From NCBI GenBank assembly GCA_019059635.1, contig JAGVRJ010000010.1:684501-748500 (forward strand): a stretch of 64,000 nt of DNA, given 5' to 3'. The notes beneath the pieces were generated by a model that did not search any database, was not told the DNA's origin, and saw nothing but the letters and a program-made list of their open reading frames with translations. This DNA comes from Proales similis (lineage: Eukaryota > Rotifera > Eurotatoria > Ploima > Proalidae). Every line of letters begins with the position of its first letter. Within the stretch, counting starts at the first letter, position 1. The translations under genes were made by a program, and so were the position numbers. Below are positions 1-11,589 of this stretch, piece after piece.

Positions 1-82
1 GAAACAGGCAGATAGATAAAGAGGTCGTGTGAGAGACAAAAAGAGAGAGTGCTCAAAACTACCGAAATGAGAAGGGGTGAAG

Positions 83-2560
83 ATGCTCGAAGAGATTAAG
101 GAGGATCATTTACCGTACCGTCAAAGCATTTATCATTACAGAACGCCCACGTCAATAAGCGCCAAGTACAAATATTTGAGAGTAAAGCTTTTAGACTTGA
201 TCGATCCAAGTCGAAATCAGACACTTGCCAGCCATTTGTATGCCCGTTTTCATCCGATCACCAAAGAGATCGAGCTATTTTACCAGCCGAACATGAACGA
301 CAGGCCGGTGGACGGCTTCATGCTCGACGAGAGAATCGCCCATTTGAATTCGAACGAGAGCGTTAAATCGCTGATAGACAACTATTACATAAATGTGCTA
401 GAAAGAGTCGACGGAGGTGCCGGTAAGCCTATTTCGTCCAATTCGTTCTGCAAGTCTCGACTTTTAACATCTGTTCGGGCCAATTTCAAGATGACCTCAG
501 TCCAGCGCCTATGCCGCCGCTACTTCACAGCGAGATCGCTCTCATCAGTCTGGTAATCGGCATTTGGCTGATTTCAATTCTAATATGCATGCGCAGATAT
601 GCCCTGTTCATCTGCTTCAGGAAGAAAGACGTGCCCTATTACAACTTTAATCTAATAAACGCTCCGACCCATCTGCCCTCAACGCATACGCATTCCAGAG
701 CGCCTACACCGACCGGCGTCTCGTTAAACACGTGCGGCCTTAGGAGCTCGGTGAACGGAATCTTAATGAGTGACGACCTGGTCAGCTCTAATGCGTACGG
801 TACGGCACATGGGTCTCATTCTTTCTATGACGATCGAACAAGCCAAGGTGGTAAGTGCTCACTATCTGACGCCATTCTATTCTTCCACTCGAACTCACTT
901 GTTTCGATTTTTGTTCGTCCTGAATCTCGTAGCGATGAGCCAACGCTTACTTATGAACTCATGGTACCGGGTGAATGAGATCGGCTCCAAATCGTGTTCG
1001 AATTGCAATTTCTATCCGTACACCCTCACTGACATGAATCATCAGGTTTCAAAAACTAGCATCGCTTATTCGAATTATTCGAGCTCGCAAAACACAAGTC
1101 GAAAATTTTCTTACAGCAACGGTCGTCGAATGCCATTGTTGGTCAATCAGGCATCTAAAGACACGCTCGGACCTACGTATGACAAATGGGCAGAGAAGCG
1201 AGGCATGATCAGAAAGAAGAATCATTTCAATTTAATGTCCTTGGACGAGAACGCTCTGATGCACAACAGGGACGAGACGGCCAAGGCGAGTCCAAGCGCA
1301 ATAGAAAATTGTGAAAAGCCTCACAGCGGTCCTTTGCCTCAGCAATCAGCGTTGAGTGTAAACAGCTGTTCAAGTACGGCTCGGGTGAATCGCTTCTCTC
1401 ATTTGAATCAAAGTGCACGCCGGGGAATGAGAAGAGACGTCTCGCCTCATTCAAACTTCATCTCACTTCGCTCCGGCTCAGATATGATGAACTCAAGCTG
1501 GCTTCAGCCCGTCGAGAGTCTCGATAATGGCCAATCAGACGAGCAGGTGTCCACTGCTCCACAGTCCCAGTCTTTACTCAGGCAAAATTCATGCAAACAA
1601 GACACGGGACGAGTGAAAATCACTGCCACCAATAGTTTGTACACAAGTTACGTTCTGCCTCATCCACAGCGTCCGATAAATCCCGTCTCGTCAATGCGAC
1701 GACACATGTTTGTCAATTCGCGTAGAAATGCAAAGACAACAGTGGACTATTCGAATGTCTCTCGTTACGAGGATTCAGCCACTGCTGCTGCTGCTGCTGA
1801 ACGAAGCTTCGAAGCCGTCAATTCAATGTCTATCAACTCAGCCAATCAATTCTACCCTTTGTCATCTCTTGTCTCTGTCAATGAGCACCAGAATGAGGAA
1901 GCGCCAGAAGAAGATGAACATTTACACCACGCGCCTATTTACGACGAAATTCAACCTCAAAGTCAACAAATACAGCAACAGCAGCAGCAAAATCAGCAGC
2001 AGCAGGCTCAACAGCTTCTAGATCCCAATTGGATACCGCCCTTAGTAAAGAGAGCTTTATTGGACATGCACAATAGAGCGGCGTTGAGCCAGCTCGATCC
2101 AAAGGTCAAACTGAAATATCGCTCGTCAAACGCGCTGCTTCACTCGGTCTCGTCTAGAAAGCAGAGTTCGAAAAATCGACGCAAAAAGCCGTTGAGCTTG
2201 CAGAACTCCCAAGATAAGAGCGTAATGTACTCGGTCAACCTGAGCCCGAGCACAAATCGCAACCCAAGCGGAAGTTACTTAAACACATTTTATGAAGATT
2301 TACGCTCCCGCTTTTTTCAAAAGTCGCCAAATCCGAGCATGAACTCGTCGGGCGGCGAGACAGCGCCTAATGAAGAAATAGGCGAGAATGCAAATAATCC
2401 GCATCAAGCGCGCCATCACCATCACAGCGTAGTGATAACCAATCCGACACCGTCCGAATCGAACACAACCGTCACGTTGGCCAACTCGGATCCCAATCTG
2501 GCTCGGAATCAGATCTTACACGCTCGAAAGCCAATGTCTGAAAGCAAATCAACCGACTAA
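83..2560 (+). CDS. Predicted single-pass membrane protein, copy A
   Basis: Gene model 83..422, 506..850, 933..2560 (770 aa), with introns gtaag...ccag and gtaagt...gtag. All phases join. The N-terminal ~115 residues look extracellular and precede a hydrophobic segment (about residues 120-140, ISLVIGIWLISILIC). That segment is followed by basic residues (MRRY, FRKKD) and a long, low-complexity Ser/Asn/Gln-rich tail with alanine, glutamine and histidine runs, so the tail is probably cytoplasmic. There is no signal peptide and an in-frame stop at 68-70, so upstream exons are missing or lie left of the window. I do not recognise the family. The membrane-proximal N-terminal part could be a SEA-like or cadherin-proximal domain, but that is a guess. 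Copy B is almost identical, so duplication is recent. Confidence 0.6.
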
Positions 2561-2593
2561 ATGCTACGTTTTGAAATTTTAATCTTCGAATTT

Positions 2594-2899
2594 TCATTTG
2601 TTGGTTTGAATGACCTTGAATGAGCTCTTGGCTTCTTCAGACGCACTTGTTGCAGACTTTTTTTTACAGATATCTGTAAAAGTCAGTAAATTTTCCTCCG
2701 ATTCTATGAAGAGCTGACACGGGCCGTTGCGTTGACTGAAGCATTTGCCATCGGTTTTGTACGGGCTTAGATTGATGAGAATTGACACAAAGTCGACGTC
2801 AGGTTCGAGGTCACTCAGGCCGAGCTCTTTTGGTGTGAGCCTCTCTTGAAAGCGTCTGGCGGCGAGACAGCACACACCAATAGATGGACGAAAACGCAA
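2594..2899 (-). pseudogene. NTPase C-terminal fragment, fused
   Basis: A minus-strand frame shares the copy 1 C-terminal residues from QERLTPKELG to YKTDGK and then continues CFSQRNGPCQLF to a stop at 2594. Because copy 1 is cut at YKTDGK by a junction, this fragment probably preserves the family's natural C-terminus. Its upstream end is fused, in opposite orientation, to the 3' part of a membrane-protein gene copy (His-rich region, 2850-2970). It overlaps the 3' flank of copy A. Confidence 0.6.
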
Positions 2900-3282
2900 A
2901 AAATCAACACCAAGCGCGCCACCACCATCACAGCGTGGTCATAACCAACCTGAAAGCAAATCAACCGACTGAATGTTAATTTTTCGATTTCAATTTTTTT
3001 TGTCTGTCTCAATGACCCTTGATGGGCACAAGCGCTCTCGCTTCGTCAAGCGCACTTGTTTCAGATTTTTTTTTACAGATTTGATTTCAAGTTTAATTAG
3101 GCAAGACACGATGCAATAAATGAAAATTTGCCAAAAACGAACCTTGTTCGGTGCAGTTGTATGCCTTTAAACCCAATAGGTCTCTCTCTTTCCCCTTTTT
3201 GCCTCGCGCCTATATTTCGCATATACTCGCTAGAGACAAAAAGAGAGAGTGCTCAAAACTACCGAAATGAGAAGGGGTGAAG

Positions 3283-5745
3283 ATGCTCGAAGAGATTAAG
3301 GAAGATCAATTACCGTACCGTCGAAGCATTTATCATTACAGAACGGCCACGTCAATAAGCGCCAAGTACAAATATTTGAGAGTAAAGCTTTTAGACTTGA
3401 TCGATCCAAGTCGAAATCAGACACTTGCCAGCCATTTGTATGCCCGTTTTCATCCGATCACCAAAGAGATCGAGCTATTTTACCAGCCGAACATGAACGA
3501 CAGGCCGGTGGACGGCTTCATGCTCGACGAAAGAATCGCCCATTTGAATTCGAACGAGAGCGTCAAATCTCTGATAGACAACTATTACATAAATGTGCTA
3601 GAAAGAGTCGACGGAGGTGCCGGTAAGCCTATTTCGTCCAATTCGTTCTGCAAGTCTCGACTTTTAACATCTGTTCGGGTCAATTTCAAGATGACCTCAG
3701 TCCAGCACCTCTGCCACCGCTACTTCACAGCGAAATCGCTCTCATCAGTCTGGTAATCGGCATATGGCTGATTTCAATTCTAATATGCATGCGCAGATAC
3801 GCCCTGTTCATCTGCTTCAGGAAGAAAGACGTGCCCTATTACAACTTTAATCTAATAAACGCTCCGACCCATTTGCCCTCAACGCATACGCATTCCAGAG
3901 CGCCTACACCGACCGGCGTCTCGTTAAACACGTGCGGCCTCAGAAGCTCGGTGAACGGAATCTTAATGAGTGACGACCTGGTCAGCTCTAATGCGTACGG
4001 TACGGCACATGGGTCTCATTCTTTCTATGACGATCGAACAAGCCAAGGTGGTAAGTGCTCATTATCTAACGCCATTCTATTCTTCCACTCGAACTCACTC
4101 GTTTCGATTTACGTTCGATTACGTCCTGAATCTCGTAGCGATGAGCCAACGCTTACTTATGAACTCATGGTACCGGGTGAACGAGAACGGCTCCAAATCG
4201 TGTTCGAATTGCAATTTCTATCCGTACACCCTCACGGACATGAATCATCAGGTTTCAAAGACTAGCATCGCTTATTCGAATTATTCGAGCTCGCAAAACA
4301 CAAGTCGAAAATTCTCTTACAGCAACGGTCGTCGAATGCCATTGTTGGTAAATCAGGCATCTAAAGACACGCTCGGGCCTACGTACGACAAATGGGCAGA
4401 GAAACGAGGCATGATAAGAAAGAAGAATCATTTCAATTTGATGTCATTGGACGAGAACGCTCTGATGCACAACCGGGACGAGACGGCCAAGGCGAGTCCA
4501 AGCGCAATAGAAAATTGTGAAAAGCCTCACAGTGGTCCTTTGCCTCAGCAATCAGCGTTGAGTGTAAACAGCAGTTCAAGTACGGCTCGGGTGAATCGCT
4601 TCTCTCACTTGAATCAAAGTGCACGCCGGGGAATGAGAAGAGACGTCTCGCCTCATTCAAACTTCATCTCGCTTCGCTCCGGCTCAGATATGATGAACTC
4701 AAGCTGGCTTCAGCCCGTCGAGAGTCTCGATAATGGCCAATCAGACGAGCAGGTGTCCACTGCTCCACAGTCCCAGTCTTTACTCAGGCAAAATTCATGC
4801 AAACAAGACACGGGAAGAGTGAAAATCACTGCCACCAATAGTTTGTACACAAGTTACGTTCTGCCTCATCCACAGCGTCCGATAAATCCCGTCTCGTCAA
4901 TGAGACGTCACATGTTTGTCAATTCGCGTAGAAATGCAAAGACAACAGTGGACTATTCGAATGTCTCTCGTTACGAGGATTCAGCCACTGCTGTTGCTGC
5001 TGAACGAAGCTTCGAAGCCGTCAATTCAATGTCTATCAACTCAGCCAATCAATTCTACCCTTTGTCATCTCTTGTCTCTGTCAATGAGCACCAGAATGAG
5101 GAAGCGCCAGAGGAAGATGAACATTTACACCACGCGCCTATTTACGACGAAATTCAACCCCAAAGTCAACAAATACAGCAGCAGCAGCAGGCTCAACAAC
5201 TTCTAGATCCCAATTGGATACCGCCCTTAGTAAAGAGAGCTTTATTGGACATGCACAATAGAGCGGCGTTGAGCCAACTCGATCCGAAGGTCAAACTGAA
5301 ATATCGCTCGTCAAATGCGCTGCTTCACTCGGTCTCGTCTAGAAAGCAGAGTTCGAAAAATCGACGCAAAAAGCCGTTGAGCTTGCAGAACTCCCAAGAT
5401 AAGAGCGTTATGTACTCGGTTAACATGAGCCCGAGCACAAATCGCAACCCAAGCGGAAGTTACTTGAACACATTTTATGAAGATTTACGCTCCCGCTTCT
5501 TTCAAAAGTCGCCAAATCCGAGCATGAACTCGTCGGGCGGCGAGACAGCGCCTAATGAAGAAATAGGCGAGAATGCAAATAATCCGCATCAAGCGCACCA
5601 TCACCATCACAGCGTAGTGATAACCAACCCGACACCGTCCGAATCCAACACAACCGTGACCTTGGCCAATTCGGATCCCAATCTGGCTCGGAATCAGATC
5701 TTACACGCCCGAAAGCCAATGTCTGAAAGCAAATCAACCGACTGA
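3283..5745 (+). CDS. Predicted single-pass membrane protein, copy B
   Basis: Second direct copy of the gene at 83-2560. The model 3283..3622, 3706..4050, 4139..5745 gives 763 aa. It differs from copy A by scattered substitutions (many silent or conservative) and by repeat length: a shorter alanine run and a clearly shorter glutamine run near 5180. The transmembrane segment and splice sites are preserved. Upstream of its first ATG lies only downstream-UTR-like sequence of copy A (3081-3222), so this copy appears to lack any 5' exons the ancestral gene had. Whether it has its own promoter is unclear. It sits inside the left arm of the large inverted repeat. Confidence 0.55.
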
Positions 5746-6364
5746 ATGCTACGTTTTGAAATTTTAATCTTCGAATTTTCATTTGTTGGTTTGAATGACC
5801 TTGAATGAGCTCTTGGCTTCTTCAGACGCACTTGTTGCAGACTTTTTTTTACAGATATGATTTCAAGTTTAATTAGGCAATACACGATGCAATAAATGAA
5901 AATTTGCCAAAAACGAACCTTGTTCGGTGCAGTTGTATGCCTTTAAACCCAATAGGTCTCTCTCTTTCCCCTTTTTGCCTCGCGCCTATATTTCGCATTC
6001 GTTTGGCAGTCTTCTTGAGTGCTGCAGCAAATTCAAGCCGATAAATAAATACAAACAAATCAACATACGATTCTTTCGTCTTTTCATTTAATTCAACCTT
6101 CACAGGCATTTATTAGTGAAAAATGGCGGATATTCATTGATCTTGGGGTGTCTAACCCCCTTATCGGAATTGTGGACGATAAGGCGGCGAAAAGGGGATA
6201 ACCAATCAAGCTATCGGGTTGCATATTCCTCCAGAACGCCTATTTTTCTAACATGGCACCTTCAATTTTCACTGCAATAGTGTGCTCCTTCATATCAGTG
6301 CTTTCAATATAATCCAGTGGTGGTAAGTGAACGAAAGCTGTCATTTAAGATCTCGGCGAAATAA

Positions 6365-6610
6365 CGTTTCTTGCTCTCCTCTCATTAACCAATTATAAAA
6401 AAACGATCGAAAAGGCGTTTTTCACTTCGACTCGTTGCCAGAATATGTTGCTCCTAAGCCATTTATGATTTATGAAATGAAAAAAAACTTAAAGCTTTTC
6501 AACCATGAAGTCGTATGCACATTTGAACATGGTAAACGCTACCTAATTAAAGGGAAAAAATTCAATTATTGTTGCCGTGAGAGGGAAATGCTCGAACTTC
6601 GTCAGAAATG
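6365..6610 (+). pseudogene. Zinc-finger-gene fragment inside the inverted repeat
   Basis: Bases 6365-6446 align with 16361-16444 of the ELM2-SANT zinc-finger gene. Both encode a CSPLINQ stretch followed by VFHFDSLP. Here an in-frame stop interrupts the piece. The same frame then stays open for about 55 codons to a stop at about 6608, with no resemblance to the neighbouring gene. An identical mirror copy lies at 9136-9382 on the minus strand. Confidence 0.6.
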
Positions 6611-6703
6611 AATGAGTACGCGATGACTTTGCAAATCGCTCGTGATCTATCAAATATGGGCGTGCGTGTGGGCACCATTACACCGGGCTTGTTAATCAAA
6701 TGC
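6611..6703 (+). pseudogene. HSD17B10-like SDR fragment
   Basis: A 31-codon stretch reads MTLQIARDLSNMGVRVGTI followed by TPGLL. This matches the family pattern of 3-hydroxyacyl-CoA dehydrogenase type 2 (MTLPxARDLxxxGIRVxTIAPGLF), downstream of the SDR catalytic Tyr-x-x-x-Lys. There is no surrounding gene, and a stop follows within a few codons. It is mirrored at 9043-9135. It is either a captured gene fragment or the remains of a decayed gene. Confidence 0.5.
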
Positions 6704-6849
6704 AACTTTCAATATAACATCGTGAACGAATCAAAGTGAAAGTAAGCTCTTGGATCGAGTGAATAAAACGATCTCAAGAGACTAGACAGATTTATTTCAG
6801 AACAACCCAATTAAAATAAGAGCATTTTCTGGCAGAGCTTATTGAAGAA

Positions 6850-8580
6850 ATGCACAGCAGACAGAGAACGGGAAAATACTACGCCCCTTACACGGCCATC
6901 ATTCAATCGAGTGGCTACGGCAAATCGAGGTGCGCTGACTGGCTCAGCGAAAATTATTTTGTGGTGTACTGCTGCTTGAGAGACAAGCGCCAGTCGGGCT
7001 TTCCTCATCGCTCGCCGATCGCCGATTACCTCCTAAGACCAGATGTGAGCAGCGCAAGGTACTTTTTTCTGTGTAAATATTTCCTGGCCGCTTATGCACG
7101 AGAGGTGTTTGATCATGTCGCTGCAGCGGATGGGATCCCGTGCAGACAGAGCAAAAAAGAATTTTTCAGGAAGAATCTGCTCGAAGGCCGCTTTGAAGAG
7201 CGAGTGAAAGAAAAAATTCGCAATCTACAGCAACAAAGCGAATCGGACATGTTGCAGCAAGTGAAAAATGAGACCAAGGAAGTGAGTTTACTTCAAAACA
7301 AGCACGGGGGCGAGATCAAGATTATATTCATATTTGACGAGGCTCGAAGTCTACTCGATTCTGAGCTCGGAGATTTCGCGCACGCAGAAACGTTATTCTG
7401 CATTCTGCGCCGCGTGCTGAGTGAAAAGCTAGACTTCGTTTACTTTGCTCTTTTCATCGACACCTTATCTCACCTCAGCAATTTTCTGCCCAACCGCAGC
7501 AGGGACCCATCTTTGCGGGTGAAAACCGGAAGTCTTCTTCATGACCCGATTTATTTGCTGCCCACGTTCGATATTTACGCTTGTGACACGCGAGCCAACA
7601 TAAAAAATGTCCGCGACGCTTGTAAGATCGCATCTAAGTGCAGTTTTGGGAGGCCACTGTGGGGTACGATGGCTGCCGTCGAGCCCAACATAGAGCCCGG
7701 ACAAATGATTTACTTTGCTTGCCGAAAGTTGCTCGGCGGCGTCGATCCCGATAGTTTCAGCAGCATGCGGGACTGCGATCTACTGAGCATTATCGCGGCC
7801 AGAATCCCTTTGAGAATAAATGCCTTCTCGCCGATGGCAAGTGAAATGGTTGCTTCCAACATGGCCACGTGTGTTCTGATTGAGCCTCAACACAATCTGG
7901 TGAAGGTGATGTATCCCTCAGAGCCGATACTCGCCGAAGCCGCAATGAGGATCATGCATGTCCAGCATGCCCACATGGAAGAGATTCTCACCGTGTTTTA
8001 CAACTGTTTGATTCGCTCGACCGTGATCGATCAGGGAGCAAAAGGAGAGCTCCTGGTCCAGCTCATACTGTGCATGGCCTTTGACAGGGCCGTTTCTAGC
8101 GCCACAGGTGGCGACAAGCTGCTGGAGCAGGGTGCAACACACGTAAGCCTATCGCAATTCTTTGCCCAGCTGTTCGTTCCTCGCGTGGAATTCGACGCCC
8201 ATCAGCAAAGCCTCAAGAACGCGCGGATCTTTTTCACGCATTTTGTCGAGTGCTTTGAGGAAATCGACAGTAATTGCCTTCGCGATGCAGTTCGCCGAGG
8301 CTGTGCCATATACAACAAATCCGAGCAGAGAAAAGCCGACCTTATCATTCCGATTGTGTTTGGAGAAGAGAATCTAGAACGAATCAGCTGCATCTTTATC
8401 GACTCGAAAAACACTTCGCAGCCTGTTTCATCCGCCCGCTATCAAGAGAGGCTCACACCAAAAGAGCTCGGCCTGAGTGACCTCGAACCTGACGTCGACT
8501 TTGTGTCAATTCTCATCAATCTTAGCCCGTACAAAACCGATGGAAAAGGGAGCAAAAGGAGAGCTCCTGATTCTTCCTGA
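6850..8580 (+). pseudogene. Crinkler/RHS-like NTPase-nuclease, 5'-truncated copy 1
   Basis: Open frame of 576 aa. A Walker A motif SSGYGKSR lies at residues 20-27, a Walker B (hydrophobic run then DE) near residue 160, an FGRPLWG motif follows, and IFIDSKN occurs near residues 515-521. The order P-loop, DE, GRPLW, then a D-x-K element is what I recall for the STAND-like NTPase plus REase-fold nuclease of Crinkler-RHS-type effectors. Those proteins are common in fungi and oomycetes and are linked to transposon-derived nucleases. Relative to copy 2 (12063-13751) the N-terminus is lost: 22 nt are missing just upstream and an in-frame stop lies at 6817. The last ~10 residues are junction-derived. 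Catalytic activity is not shown. Family assignment is by motif memory. Confidence 0.55.
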
Positions 8581-8896
8581 AAAATTCTTTTTTGCTCTGT
8601 CTGCACGGGATCCCATCCGCTGCAGCGACATGATCAAACACCTCTCGTGCATAAGCGGCCAGGAAATATTTACACAGAAAAAAGTACCTTGCGCTGCTCA
8701 CATCTGGTCTTAGGAGGTAATCGGCGATCGGCGAGCGATGAGGAAAGCCCGACTGGCGCTTGTCTCTCAAGCAGCAGTACACCACAAAATAATTTTCGCT
8801 GAGCCAGTCAGCGCACCTCGATTTGCCGTAGCCACTCGATTGAATGATGGCCGTGTAAGGGGCGTAGTATTTTCCCGTTCTCTGTCTGCTGTGCAT
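8569..8896 (-). pseudogene. NTPase 5' fragment (mirror copy)
   Basis: Exact mirror of the first part of copy 1 (6850-7177), starting at MHSRQ and including the Walker A motif. It breaks off after about 109 codons where the inverted repeat ends. A few junction codons then lead to a stop at 8522. It lacks Walker B and everything downstream. Confidence 0.8.
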
Positions 8897-9042
8897 TTCT
8901 TCAATAAGCTCTGCCAGAAAATGCTCTTATTTTAATTGGGTTGTTCTGAAATAAATCTGTCTAGTCTCTTGAGATCGTTTTATTCACTCGATCCAAGAGC
9001 TTACTTTCACTTTGATTCGTTCACGATGTTATATTGAAAGTT

Positions 9043-9135
9043 GCATTTGATTAACAAGCCCGGTGTAATGGTGCCCACACGCACGCCCATATTTGATAGA
9101 TCACGAGCGATTTGCAAAGTCATCGCGTACTCATT
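9043..9135 (-). pseudogene. Mirror copy of the SDR fragment
   Basis: Reverse-complement copy of 6611-6703 in the right arm of the inverted repeat. Confidence 0.5.
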
Positions 9136-9382
9136 CATTTCTGACGAAGTTCGAGCATTTCCCTCTCACGGCAACAATAATTGAATTTTTTCCCTTTAAT
9201 TAGGTAGCGTTTACCATGTTCAAATGTGCATACGACTTCATGGTTGAAAAGCTTTAAGTTTTTTTTCATTTCATAAATCATAAATGGCTTAGGAGCAACA
9301 TATTCTGGCAACGAGTCGAAGTGAAAAACGCCTTTTCGATCGTTTTTTTATAATTGGTTAATGAGAGGAGAGCAAGAAACGT
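9136..9382 (-). pseudogene. Mirror copy of the zinc-finger-gene fragment
   Basis: Reverse-complement copy of 6364-6610, part of the near-perfect inner section of the inverted repeat. Confidence 0.6.
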
Positions 9383-9999
9383 TATTTCGCCGAGATCTTA
9401 AATGACAGCTTTCGTTCACTTACCACCACTGGATTATATTGAAAGCACTGATATGAAGGAGCACACTATTGCAGTGAAAATTGAAGGTGCCATGTTAGAA
9501 AAATAGGCGTTCTGGAGGAATATGCAACCCGATAGCTTGATTGGTTATCCCCTTTTCGCCGCCTTATCGTCCACAATTCCGATAAGGGGGTTAGACACCC
9601 CAAGATCAATGAATATCCGCCATTTTTCACTAATAAATGCCTGTGAAGGTTGAATTAAATGAAAAGACGAAAGAATCGTATGTTGATTTGTTTGTATTTA
9701 TTTATCGGCTTGAATTTGCTGCAGCACTCAAGAAGACTGCCAAACGAATGCGAAATATAGGCGCGAGGCAAAAAGGGGAAAGAGAGAGACCTATTGGGTT
9801 TAAAGGCATACAACTGCACCGAACAAGGTTCGTTTTTGGCAAATTTTCATTTATTGCATCGTGTATTGCCTAATTAAACTTGAAATCATATCTGTAAAAA
9901 AAAGTCTGCAACAAGTGCGTCTGAAAAGCCAAGAGCTCATTCAAGGTCATTCAAACCAACAAATGAAAATTCGAAGATTAAAATTTCAAAACGTAGCAT

Positions 10000-11589
10000 T
10001 CAGTCGGTTGATTTGCTTTCAGACATTGGCTTTCGGGCGTGTAAGATCTGATTCCGAGCCAGATTGGGATCCGAATTGGCCAAGGTCACGGTTGTGTTGG
10101 CGGACGGTGTCGGGTTGGTTATCACTACGCTGTGATGGTGATGGTGCGCTTGATGCGGATTATTTGCATTCTCGCCTATTTCTTCATTAGGCGCTGTCTC
10201 GCCGCCCGACGAGTTCATGCTCGGATTTGGCGACTTTTGAAAGAAGCGGGAGCGTAAATCTTCATAAAATGTGTTCTGCGGCTTTTTGCGTCGATTTTTC
10301 GAACTCTGCTTTCTAGACGAGACCGAGTGAAGCAGCGCATTTGACGAGCGATATTTCAGTTTGACCTTCGGATCGAGTTGGCTCAACGCCGCTCTATTGT
10401 GCATGTCCAATCTCTCTTTACTAAGGGCGGTGAGATGACAAAGGGTAGAATTGATTGGCTGAGTTGATAGACATTGAATTGACGGCTTCGAAGCTTCGTT
10501 CAGCAGCAACAGCAGTGGCTGAATCCTCGTAACGAGAGTTCGAATAATTGACAAACATGTGACGTCTCATTGACGAGCTCTTCCCGTGTCTTGTTTGCAT
10601 GAATTTTGCCTGAAAGGACTGTGAGGCTTTTCACAATTTTCTATTGCGCTTGGACTCGCCTTGGCCGTCTCGTCCCAGAGCGTTCTCGTCCAATGACATC
10701 AAATTGAAATGATTCTTCTTTCTTATCATGCCTCGTTTCTCTGCCCATTTGTCGTACGTAGGCCCGAGCCTTTAGATGCCTGATTTACCAACAATGGCAT
10801 TCGACGACCGTTGCTGTAAGAGAATTTTCGACTTGTGTTTTGCGAGCTCGAATAATTCGAATAAGCGATGCTAGTCTTTGAAACCTGGTAAATCGAAACG
10901 AGTGAGTTCGAGTGGAAGAATAGAATGGCGTTAGATAATGAGCACTTACCACCTTGGCTTGCCGTTCACCGAGCTTCTGAGGCCGCACGTGTTTAACGAT
11001 GCGTTGAGGGCAAATGGGTCGGAGCGTTTATTAGATTAAAGTTGTAATAGGGCACGTCTTTCTTCCTGAAGCAGATGAACAGGGCGTATCTGCGCATGCA
11101 TATTAGAATTGAAATCAGCCATATGCCGATTACCAGACTGAGGACTGAGGTCATCTTGAAATTGACCCGAACAGATGTTAAAAGTCGAGACTTGCAGAAC
11201 GAATTGGACGAAATAGGCTTACCGGCACCTCCGTCGACTCTTTCTAGCACATTTATGTAATAGTTGTCTATCAGAGATTTGACGCTCTCGTTCGAATTCA
11301 AATGGGCGATTCTTTCGTCGAGCATGAAGCCGTCCACCGGCCTGTCGTTCATGTTCGGCTGGTAAAATAGCTCGATCTCTTTGGTGATCGGATGAAAACG
11401 GGCATACAAATGGCTGGCAAGTGTCTGATTTCGACTTGGATCGATCAAGTCTAAAAGCTTTACTCTCAAATATTTGTACTTGGCGCTTATTGACGTGGCC
11501 GTTCTGTAATGATAAATGCTTCGACGGTACGGTAATTGATCATCTCTTCGAGCATCTTCACCCCTTCTCATTTCGGTAGTTTTGAGCAC
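10000..11589 (-). pseudogene. Membrane-protein gene, broken copy C
   Basis: Inverted third copy of the gene at 83-2560. Compared with copy B it has lost 7 nt near the first ATG, about 45 nt across the acceptor of intron 1, two blocks in exon 2, the start of exon 3 (which held a Cys-containing juxtamembrane segment), blocks including the glutamine run, and the stretch between the KNRRKK and NTFYEDL motifs. Several losses shift the frame. Intron sequence is still present, so this is DNA-level decay and not a retrocopy. The 3' end (MSESKSTD and stop) is intact. Substitutions relative to copy B are few, so the deletions outnumber point changes. Confidence 0.8.

Larger units (their letters stand above)
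32..5858. repeat. Direct tandem duplication of the membrane-protein gene
   Basis: Sequence 32-2673 repeats at 3233-5858 with only scattered base changes and small indels, mainly in triplet repeats. The unit holds the whole visible membrane-protein gene and the start of its 3' flank. A short downstream module (poly(A)-signal region, 3081-3222) is itself repeated at 5859-5999 and, inverted, near 9747-9888 and 11613-11760. Confidence 0.85.
2749..7177 (+). repeat. Large inverted repeat, left arm
   Basis: This segment is the reverse complement of 8569-12089. At the inner end paired positions sum to 15746 (for example 6109 with 9637, 6850 with 8896). At the outer end they sum to 14838 (3012 with 11826). 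The 908-nt difference equals the bases deleted from the right arm. The left arm carries copy B, gene fragments at 6.1-6.7 kb and the 5' third of the NTPase. The inner 1.4 kb matches nearly perfectly, which implies recent inversion-duplication, ongoing gene conversion, or an assembly fold-back. Confidence 0.85.

Noticed and set aside
511-978. Separate 155-aa ORF overlapping copy A
   Set aside because: It is exon 2 of the spliced membrane-protein gene read on into the following intron.
8522-8580. Last codons of NTPase copy 1 and of the mirrored fragment as natural C-termini
   Set aside because: They are produced by the rearrangement junction. The fragment at 2594-2899 shows a different, probably authentic end.
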